From: Massilia sp. Root351
GTDB taxonomy: Bacteria; Pseudomonadota; Gammaproteobacteria; Burkholderiales; Burkholderiaceae_D
DNA length: 64,000 nucleotides
NCBI RefSeq assembly: GCF_001425045.1
Contig: NZ_LMDJ01000033.1
Location: forward strand, 250,463-314,462
Direction: 5' to 3'
Part shown: piece by piece, positions 50,162-59,457 of the stretch
Numbering within the stretch: position 1 is the stretch's first letter
Layout of the letters: the number at the start of each line of letters is the position of its first letter
Program-made: the position numbers and the translations under genes
Notes under the pieces: generated by a model
What the model was told of the DNA's origin: nothing
What the model saw: the letters and a program-made list of their open reading frames with translations, nothing else
Database searches by the model: none

Positions 50162-50239
50162 TGCGGCACCTATTGACGGGTTTCCTATGCTATCGGCAGG
50201 AATGCCGATTTCTTTAGCGTCCGCCTAGAATCATCCGCG

Positions 50240-50452
50240 TCAATGGTGGTGCGACCAGCTGCCGTCCGGCGAAGCCAGATAGGATTGCACGGCGTCTTTC
50301 TGGCCGGTGGCATGGCGTTTCACTTCGCCGCACTTGCAAATGCCCTGGTAAGGCTGGATGTGGGAGCAGGCCGAGACTTTCTGCAGGAAAACTTGGACCG
50401 ATTTGTTGCATTTTACGCATTTGAACGTCAGGGTGCGTGGGGCTTTCAGCAT
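50240..50452 (-). CDS. Small zinc-binding-like hypothetical protein
   Basis: A 70-residue protein with two cysteine pairs, CVKCNK (about 12-17) and CKCGEV (about 39-44) with another Cys and His (ACSHIQPY) between them, and a His-rich end (SWSHHH). The layout suggests a zinc ribbon. I do not recognise a named family. No neighbour points to its role, and the ribosome site is weak. Confidence 0.55.
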   Translation of the reverse strand: MLKAPRTLTFKCVKCNKSVQVFLQKVSACSHIQPYQGICKCGEVKRHATGQKDAVQSYLASPDGSWSHHH

Positions 50453-50509
50453 GTAAGGCTCGCGGTAGGGGAATGTGAAAGGACGAGATTTTAGCGCATC
50501 CCGGCAGAT

Positions 50510-50974
50510 TCAAGCGTAGACATCAACCGTTGGCTTGGCGGCTGCGCCGGGCGCATAGGCCAGCTCCAGTTCGGTCCGGGCCTGCTGCTCCAGCTGTTGG
50601 GCGCGGGCGGCCACGGCGCGGTCCTGGCCGGACGGCTCGGCCGGCGCCAGCGCGGCGGCCTGGATGGTGCGGGCGCGGGCGATGGTCTCTTCCGGCGTGG
50701 CGCCGGGCGAGGTGTCGATGTTGACTTCGCCGCCGACCGCGTAGTTCACGCCGTTCGGGCCGCGCTGGTAAGTGTAGCTGGGGCCGGAGGTGGCCAGCCC
50801 GCCAGCGGCGGACAGGTGGGCCAGTTCGTGCTGGCGCACTTCGGTGTCGCGCTGCTTGAGCTGTTCAATCTGCGCCAGCTGTTCCGGCGTGAGCTGCACC
50901 CGCGGCTGCGCAGCGCTGCGCACAGCGGCTGGCGCCGCCGCACTCGATCCCGGAGAGATGGCGCTGATGCTCAT
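50510..50974 (-). CDS. SprA-like putative metalloprotease
   Basis: A 154-residue protein with the zinc metalloprotease motif HELAH at residues 49-53 (REVRQHELAHLSAAGG), followed by GPSYTYQRGPNGVNYAVGGEVNID, matching SprA-related/CJM1_0395-like proteins. A low-complexity C-terminus is rich in Ala and Gln. Such proteins are widespread in proteobacteria and are of unknown substrate. A third zinc ligand may lie in the GEVNID segment. No secretion signal is seen. Confidence 0.72.
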   Translation of the reverse strand: MSISAISPGSSAAAPAAVRSAAQPRVQLTPEQLAQIEQLKQRDTEVRQHELAHLSAAGGLATSGPSYTYQRGPNGVNYAVGGEVNIDTSPGATPEETIARARTIQAAALAPAEPSGQDRAVAARAQQLEQQARTELELAYAPGAAAKPTVDVYA

Positions 50975-51090
50975 GGTTATCCCATATTAGCAAAAAGCGT
51001 AACAAAGTGTTGTATTCGGCCCCGCGCCGTCAACTGAAAAATCCGGGCCGCGTTGAATAGATATCCGAACGTTGCTCAAAGAGGCTAGCT

Positions 51091-51246
51091 GTGGATCAGA
51101 AGAAACAACCTACCAAGGAAGCGGTGCGCCAGTGGCTGCAAAACAAGCTGGTGGACCGCCGTCCGCCACCCGACCCGCAGCAGATCCGCCGCGAGCTGGG
51201 TTGGGATTTGGTGAAAGTGGAGCGCGGCGAAGTGCCGCAGCGCTAG
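51091..51246 (+). CDS. Small basic protein of 51 residues
   Basis: A GTG start at 51091 with AGAGG six bases upstream begins a 51-residue frame: a Lys/Gln-rich start (MDQKKQPTKEAVRQWL), the segment VDRRPPPDPQQIRRELGW, and the end VERGEVPQR. The ELGW-type end recalls small conserved betaproteobacterial proteins, but I do not know a named family. Its stop overlaps the stop of the convergent sbcC gene in a shared CTAG (51243-51246), which supports the frame. Confidence 0.6.
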   Translation: MDQKKQPTKEAVRQWLQNKLVDRRPPPDPQQIRRELGWDLVKVERGEVPQR

Positions 51247-54200
51247 GAAGCATGTACTGATACCACGCTTTTTCCGCCCGCCGACGGCTGCACCAGGATG
51301 CGGGTGGAAATCCTCTCCGTCATTTCCTGCACATGGGAGATGACGCCGACTTTGCGGCCCATGGCTTGCAGGCCGTCCAGTGCGTCCATGGCAACGCGCA
51401 GGGTTTCGGCGTCCAGGCTGCCGAAGCCTTCATCGATGAACAGCGACTCCACCCGCACGCGGTTGGACGACAGCGAGGCCAGTCCCAGCGCAAGCGCCAG
51501 CGAGACCAGGAACGATTCGCCGCCGGACAGCGAGTGCACGGAGCGCATTTCACCGCCCATGTCCTGGTCGCGCACCAGCAAGCCCAGCGAAGGGCCGTTG
51601 CTGTTGTTGATGCGTTCGAGCTGGTAGCGCCGCGCCAGGTGGCTGAGGTGGGCGTTCGCGTAGCCCAGCAGCACGTCCAGCGTGAATTGCTGGGCATAGT
51701 TGCGGAACTTCTTGCCGTCGGCCGAGCCGATCAGCTCATTCAGGCGCGCCCAGCGCTGTTCGGCCGCTTCCTGTTGTTCGATCTCCGCCAGCATGGCGTG
51801 CGCGCGCTGGCGCTTGTCGTTGTCTTGCGCGATGGCGAGGCGGTGCGCGCTGGCCAGGTCGTGGGCTTGCTTGCGTTCGGCCGACAGGGCGTCCAGCGCC
51901 AGGGCCAGTGTGTCCATGCTGCGCGCGCTGCCGGCCGGCGCGCTCTCGCTGTGCTGGCGGCGCTGCAGTTGCCGTTCCTTCAGCACGGTGGCGGCGGCGG
52001 CGGCCGCATGGTCCAGCGCCTGCAGTGCTTCGCGTTCGATGCGGATGGCGTCGGCCGGGCAGGCCAGCAGGGCGAGCAGCTCCGCCAGCGTGACGGCGGG
52101 CGGCTGCGGCTCGGTTTCCGGCGCCGCAGGCGCTGCGGAGCCGGCGGCGAACAGGTCGTCGCTTGGCGGCGCGGCATGCCCGGATGCGTGGGGGGCGGCT
52201 GCACGCGCGGCATTTGCGCGCGCGGCAGCGGCGCGGGAGGATTGGTCGCGGTTGTAGGCATCCAGCCAGTCCGCCAGGCGGGTTGCGGCGGCTTCGGCGG
52301 CGGCGTGCAGGGCCGTGATGCGGGCGGCCGATTGGGCAATGGCTTCTTCGGCGCGCACACGCTGCTGCGCGGCTTGCTGGCTGGCCTGCTGCTGGGCCGC
52401 GAGGCGCGCACGGGCGGCGCCGATGGCGGCCTGCAACTGTGCTTCCACGTCGCGCACTTCCTTGCCGCCCCACAGCGCCATGCGCTGCTCCTGCATCGCC
52501 TGCAGGCTCGCGTCGGCGGCAGCGAAGGCGCTGCGGGCGCTGTCGGCGTCATGGCCGGTGCGGGCCTGCGCGGCGGCCAGCGCGTGCAGTTCGGCGTCCA
52601 GCGCGGCGAAGGCAGGGGCGCGTTCATCCAGCTGGGTGCGCTGGGTTTGCCATTGTTTGGCTTCGGCACGGCGCGCTTCGTGGAAACGCGCGGGGCCCGC
52701 TTTCCATTCGTCTTTCCAGCCCTCATTGGGCAGGTCGATGCTGCTGAAGGCGGCGTCCAGTTCATCCAGCAGGCCGCTCAGCTGCAGCGCCACTTCGATG
52801 CGCTTGTCTTCCAGTGCCTGGAACTCCGCGTTCGACTGCGCCAGCGCGGATTGCGCTGCCGCCGCCGTGGCGTGCAGGCGAGCGTGTTCGGCGGATGCGG
52901 AGTCGCAGGCTTGCTGCGCGAGGTCGCGCGCGGCGCCGGCGCGGCGCAGGGCCAGTTCCTGCTGGTCGATGCTGTGCAGCGCGTCCCGGGCCGACGCCAG
53001 TTCCGAAGCAAACCAGCCGGCGAGGTCCGGCGCTGCGCCGTCAGGCAGCATGGGGGCCGCACTGGCAGCTGCGGTGCCGGCGTTCATGGCCGTGGCGGCG
53101 GGAGCGCTCGCGCCGGCAGCGTCCATGGCGTCAGCGGCGAGCGGATGGCTGTCCCAGGCTGCGCCGGCGCGGGCCAGCGTGTCGGCCAGCGCGTGCAGCT
53201 CGGTGGCCAGCACGGCAAGCCGTTCGGTGCTGTTCTCGGCCGTGGTGCGCTGGAAGGTCTGCTGCTCGATGTTTTTCTGCAGCTGCTCGCGGCAGCGCGT
53301 CACTTCCCCCTGCAGGCTGGCGTGCATGGCGGCGAGCGCGCCGTCGTCATGGCGGTAAGGGTGTTCCTCCGCGCCGCAGACCGGGCAGGGCTGGTCGTCC
53401 TGCAGGGTGGCGCGCAGCTTCTCCACGCTTTCCGCGCACGCCGCTTCGGCCAGTTTCAGCGAGCGTTCGGCCTGGCCGAAGGTGGCCATCAGCAATGTGT
53501 ACTGCTGCTGCGCGCCGGCCAGCCTGGTTTCAGCCGCCTGCCGGATGCGCTGCTGCTGCGCGGCTTCGCTGTCCAGCTGTGCCTTGCGCTGCCGGCGCGC
53601 GTCCAGTTCGGACCACGCCTTCTCGCCGGTAACGAGCAGGTCGCGCCGCTGTTCGAGCGCGCGGCGGCGGCTGTGCAAGGCGTCCGCATCGAACGACGCC
53701 AGCGCGGCGATGGCTTGCTGGCGCTGCGCCTCCAGCGCCTGAAGCCGTTCGCTGGCGCCGGCCAGGCTGGCTGTGGCGCGCGCTTCCTCGTCGCGGTGCT
53801 GGGCAGCGTGGCGTTGCAGCAGCGCCAGCGCATGGCCGTGCTTCTCGGATTGCGACGCGGCCTGCCCTGCCTGCACGAACAGCACGTCCCACTTCTGCCA
53901 CGACTCGGCCAGCGCTTGCCATTGCTGGTGGCGGGCCAGCCAAGCGGCGCCGTGCTCCTGCGCGGCGGTGAGCTGGCGGTGTTCGCTTTGCTTGTTCTGC
54001 AGCGCGCTACGCGCCAGTTTGTCCGCCTGGCTGGCTGCCTCCAGCGCAGCGCTGGCCTGCCGGTGCGCGGGCAGCGCCGCTTCAATGCGGGCGTCCAGCG
54101 CCTTTGCCTGGTCCAGCTGCGGACCGGCGTTGCGCTGCGCGGCTTCGGCGTCGACAACTGCCGTTTCTGATTGCTGCAGCACGGCGGCGGCTTGCGCCTG

Positions 54201-55226
54201 CGCCTGCAGCGCCTGTTCCGACTCCTGCTGGCGCGCTGCCAGCGCGGCTTGCGCAACGATGATTTCGTCTTCGATGCGCGTCACCTCGCCGGCCAGCGGA
54301 CGCGCGGGCTGCACGGCGTCCAGCTGCGCCAGCACCGCGCGGCGCGGGGCCGCCGCCTCCGCTTCTTCCTGCCGCTGCTGCAATGCCTGCTGCGCCTGCA
54401 GCTCGTTTTGCTCCAGCCTATGCGCCTGCTGGTGCCAGCGCAGTTCCTGCTCCAGCACCGCTTTTTGCGCGTCCAGCCCGGCTACCACGGCGTCCGCCTC
54501 CGCGCTTTGCGCATCCAGCGCGGCGCGTTCCTCGCCGCTGAGCGGCTTCTGGTCGGCCAGCCGGCCCGTCAGGCGTTGCAGCGCTGCCAGTTCCAGCTTG
54601 GCGCGCTCGAAGGCGCGCATGGAAATTTCGCTGTAGACAGCGCTGCCTGTCAGCGTTTCGAGCAACTCCCCGCGCTCGTTGTCGTCCGCTTTCAGGAAGG
54701 TGGCGAATTCGTTTTGCGCCAGCAGCACGGCGCGCGTGAACTGCTCGAACGACAGGCCGATGCGTTTTTCGATTTCGGCTTTTACCTCCGTCTTGGTGCC
54801 GCCCACCGGCAGTAGTGCGGGCAGCTGCTGCAAGCCCATGGCGGTGGGCTGTAGCGCGCCTTCGGCCTTGTTGCGCGAGCGGCGCACGCTCCAGCGCGCG
54901 CGGTAGCGCAGGTTATCGCTGCCGACGAAATCGACTTCGGCAAAACCGTCGGCGGCGCCGCGCCGCAGCAGGTTGCGGGTGTCCTGGGTGGTGACGGTTT
55001 CGGCGCCCACGTCCGGCAGCATGCTGCGGCCCAGCGCCTTCAGCAGGCGCGGCGTGGCGTCGTACAAGGCCAGGCACAGCGCGTCGAGCAGGGTGCTTTT
55101 GCCGGCGCCGGTGGGGCCGCTGATGGCGAACAGGCCGCTGGAAGCCAGCGGCTCCTGTTCGAAGTCCACACTGAATTCTCCGGCCAGCGAGGCCAGGTTT
55201 TTACCGCCGATTCTCAGGATACGCAT
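51243..55226 (-). CDS. sbcC: Nuclease SbcCD subunit C
   Basis: SbcC is an SMC-like ATPase that with SbcD cuts hairpins and protein-blocked DNA ends. The 1327-residue protein has the Walker A GPTGAGKSTLLDALCLALYD (about 38-57), long Ala/Gln-rich coiled coils, a zinc hook CPVC (about 612-615), and the C-terminal signature LSGGESFLVSLALALGLA and Walker B SLFIDEGFGSLDAETL. It is longer than E. coli SbcC because of Ala/Gln-rich insertions in the coils. sbcD is 13 bases upstream on the same strand. The stop overlaps the 51-residue gene. Confidence 0.95.
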   Translation of the reverse strand: MRILRIGGKNLASLAGEFSVDFEQEPLASSGLFAISGPTGAGKSTLLDALCLALYDATPRLLKALGRSMLPDVGAETVTTQDTRNLLRRGAADGFAEVDFVGSDNLRYRARWSVRRSRNKAEGALQPTAMGLQQLPALLPVGGTKTEVKAEIEKRIGLSFEQFTRAVLLAQNEFATFLKADDNERGELLETLTGSAVYSEISMRAFERAKLELAALQRLTGRLADQKPLSGEERAALDAQSAEADAVVAGLDAQKAVLEQELRWHQQAHRLEQNELQAQQALQQRQEEAEAAAPRRAVLAQLDAVQPARPLAGEVTRIEDEIIVAQAALAARQQESEQALQAQAQAAAVLQQSETAVVDAEAAQRNAGPQLDQAKALDARIEAALPAHRQASAALEAASQADKLARSALQNKQSEHRQLTAAQEHGAAWLARHQQWQALAESWQKWDVLFVQAGQAASQSEKHGHALALLQRHAAQHRDEEARATASLAGASERLQALEAQRQQAIAALASFDADALHSRRRALEQRRDLLVTGEKAWSELDARRQRKAQLDSEAAQQQRIRQAAETRLAGAQQQYTLLMATFGQAERSLKLAEAACAESVEKLRATLQDDQPCPVCGAEEHPYRHDDGALAAMHASLQGEVTRCREQLQKNIEQQTFQRTTAENSTERLAVLATELHALADTLARAGAAWDSHPLAADAMDAAGASAPAATAMNAGTAAASAAPMLPDGAAPDLAGWFASELASARDALHSIDQQELALRRAGAARDLAQQACDSASAEHARLHATAAAAQSALAQSNAEFQALEDKRIEVALQLSGLLDELDAAFSSIDLPNEGWKDEWKAGPARFHEARRAEAKQWQTQRTQLDERAPAFAALDAELHALAAAQARTGHDADSARSAFAAADASLQAMQEQRMALWGGKEVRDVEAQLQAAIGAARARLAAQQQASQQAAQQRVRAEEAIAQSAARITALHAAAEAAATRLADWLDAYNRDQSSRAAAARANAARAAAPHASGHAAPPSDDLFAAGSAAPAAPETEPQPPAVTLAELLALLACPADAIRIEREALQALDHAAAAAATVLKERQLQRRQHSESAPAGSARSMDTLALALDALSAERKQAHDLASAHRLAIAQDNDKRQRAHAMLAEIEQQEAAEQRWARLNELIGSADGKKFRNYAQQFTLDVLLGYANAHLSHLARRYQLERINNSNGPSLGLLVRDQDMGGEMRSVHSLSGGESFLVSLALALGLASLSSNRVRVESLFIDEGFGSLDAETLRVAMDALDGLQAMGRKVGVISHVQEMTERISTRILVQPSAGGKSVVSVHAS

Positions 55227-55239
55227 AGGTGTTCTTTGT

Positions 55240-56499
55240 TCAGGCGCCGGGCAGCATCAGCTCGGCAAAAGCGCTCAGTTGCTCGGCCGGGGCTTCGTTG
55301 CCGAAGCGCTGACGGTACAGGCGCTTGAAAATGTCGTCCGGCTGCAGCTTGCCCAGCTGGTCCAGCGTCAGGGCCGCGTCGTCCAGCGATGGCATGCGCT
55401 TGGGCGTGGAGGTTTCGATTTTCGCCAGCCGCACCGGCTTGCCTTCCAGCGCTGCTTCCACGCGTGCGCGCATGCCGGGCTGAGGCGCGTCCAGCAGCAC
55501 GCGCACTTCAAGGAATGGGTGGGCCTCCGGCGGCAGGCCGCTCTCGCCGGGCAGGGCGGCCAGCTGTTCCAGCACCTGTTCCAGCGGGGCGGGCGTGGCG
55601 GGCACGCGCATCAGTTCCACGGCGCGCGGCACGTGAATGGGGACTACTTCGGCGGCCGCGCCGGTGCCGGCATCGAGATCGATTCTGAGGATCTGGTGGC
55701 GGTAGCCGACTTCGGCGAACGACAGCGGAATGGGACTGCCGCAGTAGCGGATGCGCTCCTGCTTGCCCACCGATTGGGCCAGGTGCAGGTGGCCCAGCGC
55801 GGCGTAGGCGATGGACGGGTCGAAAATCCCGGCGGGCAGCATCTCCGTGCCGCCGATGACGATGCGCCGTTCGGAGTCGTTCGACATCTGGCCGTCCACC
55901 ATGTGGCAGTGGCCCATGGCGACGATGGCCTGGCCGGGCTGGCGCCGGGCCTGCGCCACGGCGAATGCCTGCTGGTAGAGCAGGGCGATGCCGGCCAGGT
56001 ACGGGTCGGGTGCGGGCTCCGGCGCCGGTTCGGCCGCGCTTGCCGGGCGCGGCACGTCGCCGGGGCGCAGGAAGGGAATGGCCAGGCACCAGGCTTCCAC
56101 CGCGCCGCTCTTGCCGGTCAGCGGCAGCACCAGGCGCTCGACGTCGATGCTGCCTTCGGCGCCGCGCGGCACGTTGCCGATCACTCGGGTGCCGTGCGCT
56201 TCCAGCAGCGGGCCGGGGGCTTCCAGGCGGCCCGGCGAGTCATGGTTGCCGGCGATGACGATCAGGTCCAGCTGCGGTGCGCGCACCCTGGCCTGTTGCA
56301 GGAAGTGGTAGAGCTGGCGCTGCGAGGCGGACGAGGGGTTGGCGTTGTCGAACACGTCGCCGGCGATGAGCAGGGCGTCGGCCTGCTCGGCCACGATGGC
56401 GTCCAGCAGCCAGTCAAGAAAACATTGGTGCTCGTAGGTGCGTTCGAAATTGTGGAGCGACTGGCCCAGATGCCAGTCGGAGGTGTGCAGCAGACGCAT
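55240..56499 (-). CDS. sbcD: Nuclease SbcCD subunit D
   Basis: A 419-residue Mre11-like metallophosphoesterase, nuclease subunit of SbcCD. It starts with the metal site MRLLHTSDWHLGQSL (D and H), then IAGDVFDNANPS, the IVIAGNHDSPGRL motif, MGHCHMVDGQ and the ALGHLHLAQSV histidines. An atypical Ala/Pro insert (EPAPEPAPDP) lies near residue 168. It is first in the sbcDC operon. Confidence 0.95.
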   Translation of the reverse strand: MRLLHTSDWHLGQSLHNFERTYEHQCFLDWLLDAIVAEQADALLIAGDVFDNANPSSASQRQLYHFLQQARVRAPQLDLIVIAGNHDSPGRLEAPGPLLEAHGTRVIGNVPRGAEGSIDVERLVLPLTGKSGAVEAWCLAIPFLRPGDVPRPASAAEPAPEPAPDPYLAGIALLYQQAFAVAQARRQPGQAIVAMGHCHMVDGQMSNDSERRIVIGGTEMLPAGIFDPSIAYAALGHLHLAQSVGKQERIRYCGSPIPLSFAEVGYRHQILRIDLDAGTGAAAEVVPIHVPRAVELMRVPATPAPLEQVLEQLAALPGESGLPPEAHPFLEVRVLLDAPQPGMRARVEAALEGKPVRLAKIETSTPKRMPSLDDAALTLDQLGKLQPDDIFKRLYRQRFGNEAPAEQLSAFAELMLPGA

Positions 56500-56580
56500 G
56501 GATTGCCAGGGTAAAGCCGGAAAACGCTCAATATAGCCTAAGTTGGCCCGCCAGGCATTGACGGATATTCAAGCGGAGGC

Positions 56581-59238
56581 TCAAGCCGCATTCGAGGCAA
56601 CGTGCGCTTCGGGCACGGGGGCGCCGGCGCGGTAGGTGTTGCGGCCGGCCTGCTTGGCCTGGTACAGCAGCATGTCGGCCCGGTTCAGCAGTTCGGCCGG
56701 AGTCACGTCCTCGCCCTGGTAGAAGGTCAGGCCGATGCTGGTCGATACCGACACCGTGGCCGCGTCCAGCTCGAACGGCGCCTGCATGGTGGTGACGATC
56801 TTGGCTGCCAGGGTCTCCGCGTCTTCGCAGCGGGCCAGGCGTTCGACGATGATGGTGAACTCGTCCCCGCCGAGGCGGGCGATGGTGTCGGTGGCGCGCA
56901 TGGCGTGCGTCAGGCGCGCCGAGAACACCTTCAGCAGCGAGTCGCCCACGCTGTGGCCGTAGGTGTCGTTGACCGGCTTGAAACGGTCTATGTCCATATA
57001 CATCACCGCCATCATGGTGCCGTTGTCGCGGCTGGCGGCCATGGCGTTGTTCAGCTCCTGCAGGAAGCCCGCGCGGTTGGTCAGGCCGGTAAGGGCGTCG
57101 ACCTGCGACAGCTTGAGCAGGCGCTGTTTCTCGCGCTTTTGCGCGGTGATGTCCTGCCGCATGACGTGGAAACCTACCACGCTGAAGCCGCCCTCGTCGA
57201 ATTGCGGAATGTAGATCACTTCAAAGCTGCGCAGCAGGCCATGGCTCTCGTCGTCTTCCTCGAAGGACAGGGTTTCGCCCGCCAGCGCGCGCTGGATGTA
57301 GGGCTGCAAAAACTGGTAGCGCTGCTCGCCCACGGTTTCGCGGATGGTCTTGCCCATCACCTCGATGCCGGACTGGCTGAATTCGCGCTCGTAGGCCAGG
57401 TTGTTGAAGCGGTACACTTCTTCCTCGTCGACGTAGGCGATCATGGCCGGCAGCGTGTCGGCAATGGTGCGCAGGCGCGCCTCGCTTTCGCGCAGCGCCA
57501 TCACCGACTTGCGCATCAGCGTGATGTCGTCCAGCGTGCCGACGAAGCCGTCGATATTGCTGTCGATGATAATCGGCGCAACCTTCATCGAGGTCCACAC
57601 GATGGTGCCGTCCGGATGCACGCAGCGCAGGGTGTCCTGGAACGGCTTCAGCGTTTCGCGCAGGTGCCGCAGCGCCGTGCGCAGCACGTCGCGGTCGGTC
57701 GGGTGCACGGCCGCCATCCAGGCGTCTCCCAGGGCCTGGTCGCGCGTCAGCCCGGTAATTGCCTCGAAGGTGCGGTTCACATAGGTGCAATGGCCGTTGG
57801 CGTCGGCGCGGATCAGGCCGAGCGGAGAAGCATCGTTGACGGCCGCCAGTTCGGCCTGGTTCTGCCGCATTTTCAGCTCGTCGCGTTTGCGCGACGTGAT
57901 GTTGCGGGTGGTGACGGTGACGCCGTCGTCGAGCGCCACGATCTGGTGCCGCAGCCAGCGCGGTTCGCCCGGCAGGTTGCGCGTCTCGAATTCCTCTTCC
58001 AGCGGCTGGCCGGTCTCCATCACGGTACGATACTTGTCGATGAAGCCTTCCGTGCGCCACATGGGCACCAGTTCACCGATGCGCTGGCCCAGCAGCGTGT
58101 CGCGCGGCAGCTCCAGCATGCGCGCGCCGCGCTCGTTCACGTCCAGCAGCGTGAAGTCGATCACCTCACCGCGCGTCTGCGAGCGGCAAGCCTTGAGCAG
58201 GAACACCGCGTCCAGGCTGGCGTCGGCCGCCGCGCGCAGTTTCTGCCTGGCCTCGTTGGCCGCGTTCATGCTGCGCCGCAGCCGTTCGCTTTGCTGCATC
58301 AGCAGCGCGGCAAAGCACACCACCAGTACGGTCGCCACGCCGGCCAGCACGAAGTAGATGCTGCGCTGGCGCTCGAAACGGGCCATCGCCGAACTGACCG
58401 TGTTGCCCACCACCGCCGTCAGCGAATAGCGCGGCAGGTCGCGGAAGCTGTAGATGCGCTCCACGCCGTCCAGCGGCTGTTTCAGGGTCAGCTCGTCGGC
58501 GCTGCCGTAGGCATCGGTGGTGGAGGTGGTGAAGTCGATGGTGTCGGTGATGTACAGGCGCTCCTCGATGCGGCCGATGGCCAGCCCGGTGTCGCGGCTC
58601 ACCAGCATCACCAGACCGTTCGGCTCCACGTGCAGGCGGTCGTAGTCCTCCACGAAATAGGCAGGGTCCACCATCAGCATGACAACGCCGGCAAATTGTC
58701 CCTGCGCGTCGTTGAGGCGCCGCGCGATCTGGATCTGCCACTTCTTGGTCACCGGCTCGACCATCGGGTTGGACGCCAGCGCCGCATCGTCCTGTGCCAG
58801 CATCAGCATCTTGAACACGGAATCGTTGGCGATGCTCTGGTTGAAGAAGCCGTGGCGGCTTTCCAGCAGCGTGCCGTCCGGCAGGTACAGCGCAATCGGC
58901 AGCTCCAGGCGGGACGGCATCAAGGAGTCGAGCAGGCCGCCCTTGCGGGTGAATTCGGGCAGGCGCAGCGCGCCGCGGGTTTCTTCGTATTTGAGCTTGA
59001 ACAGCTGGGTGGCGTGCTCGGTCTGGCGCAGCAGGTGGCTGGTGTGCTCGGCCAGGGTGCGGGCCAGGGTTTGGCTGTGCAGCACGCCCTCGTGGCGGGC
59101 GCTGTGGTATTCCTGGCTAACCTGGTAAGCCACGGCTGCCCACATGGAAATCAGCAAGCCCAGCGCAAAGGCGGGCAGCAGTATCGCCCGGTACAGTTTA
59201 CGCAGCAGGCGTCGGACTGGGTTATCGGATCTTGTCAA
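56581..59238 (-). CDS. Membrane-bound PAS-GGDEF diguanylate cyclase
   Basis: An 885-residue cyclase that makes c-di-GMP. Order: TM helix (about 15-38), extracytoplasmic dCache-like sensor (about 40-290), TM helix (about 297-316), three PAS/PAC modules (about 335-460, 465-590 and 595-715) and a GGDEF domain (about 720-885). The active motif GGDEF is at 790-794 and the allosteric I-site RATD at 781-784, so it is expected to be active and product-inhibited. There is no EAL domain. It stands alone; no partner phosphodiesterase is adjacent. Confidence 0.93.
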   Translation of the reverse strand: MTRSDNPVRRLLRKLYRAILLPAFALGLLISMWAAVAYQVSQEYHSARHEGVLHSQTLARTLAEHTSHLLRQTEHATQLFKLKYEETRGALRLPEFTRKGGLLDSLMPSRLELPIALYLPDGTLLESRHGFFNQSIANDSVFKMLMLAQDDAALASNPMVEPVTKKWQIQIARRLNDAQGQFAGVVMLMVDPAYFVEDYDRLHVEPNGLVMLVSRDTGLAIGRIEERLYITDTIDFTTSTTDAYGSADELTLKQPLDGVERIYSFRDLPRYSLTAVVGNTVSSAMARFERQRSIYFVLAGVATVLVVCFAALLMQQSERLRRSMNAANEARQKLRAAADASLDAVFLLKACRSQTRGEVIDFTLLDVNERGARMLELPRDTLLGQRIGELVPMWRTEGFIDKYRTVMETGQPLEEEFETRNLPGEPRWLRHQIVALDDGVTVTTRNITSRKRDELKMRQNQAELAAVNDASPLGLIRADANGHCTYVNRTFEAITGLTRDQALGDAWMAAVHPTDRDVLRTALRHLRETLKPFQDTLRCVHPDGTIVWTSMKVAPIIIDSNIDGFVGTLDDITLMRKSVMALRESEARLRTIADTLPAMIAYVDEEEVYRFNNLAYEREFSQSGIEVMGKTIRETVGEQRYQFLQPYIQRALAGETLSFEEDDESHGLLRSFEVIYIPQFDEGGFSVVGFHVMRQDITAQKREKQRLLKLSQVDALTGLTNRAGFLQELNNAMAASRDNGTMMAVMYMDIDRFKPVNDTYGHSVGDSLLKVFSARLTHAMRATDTIARLGGDEFTIIVERLARCEDAETLAAKIVTTMQAPFELDAATVSVSTSIGLTFYQGEDVTPAELLNRADMLLYQAKQAGRNTYRAGAPVPEAHVASNAA

Positions 59239-59457
59239 TTGGTCGCCTTGGGGCTATGGGGTAACACAGTCTCCATCAGGGGTATTTTGCACGTAAACCG
59301 GGTGCTTGGGCCGCGCGAATGCCAAAACAAAAGCAAAAAATCCCGGGCCGCCGGAAAAAGTGATAAAACATCAAGCTATCGTCGACAGCGCTTGCAACAA
59401 AGCGCGCTTTCTTCTTTAGAATAGCGGGCTGGGTTTAACTATGGAAGGGCCACGTTT

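Noticed and set aside
51333..54170. 945-codon plus-strand frame opposite sbcC
   Set aside because: Shadow frame with biased composition; SbcC motifs are intact on the minus strand.
56602..59424. 940-codon plus-strand frame opposite the diguanylate cyclase
   Set aside because: Shadow frame; the minus-strand protein has clear PAS and GGDEF domains.
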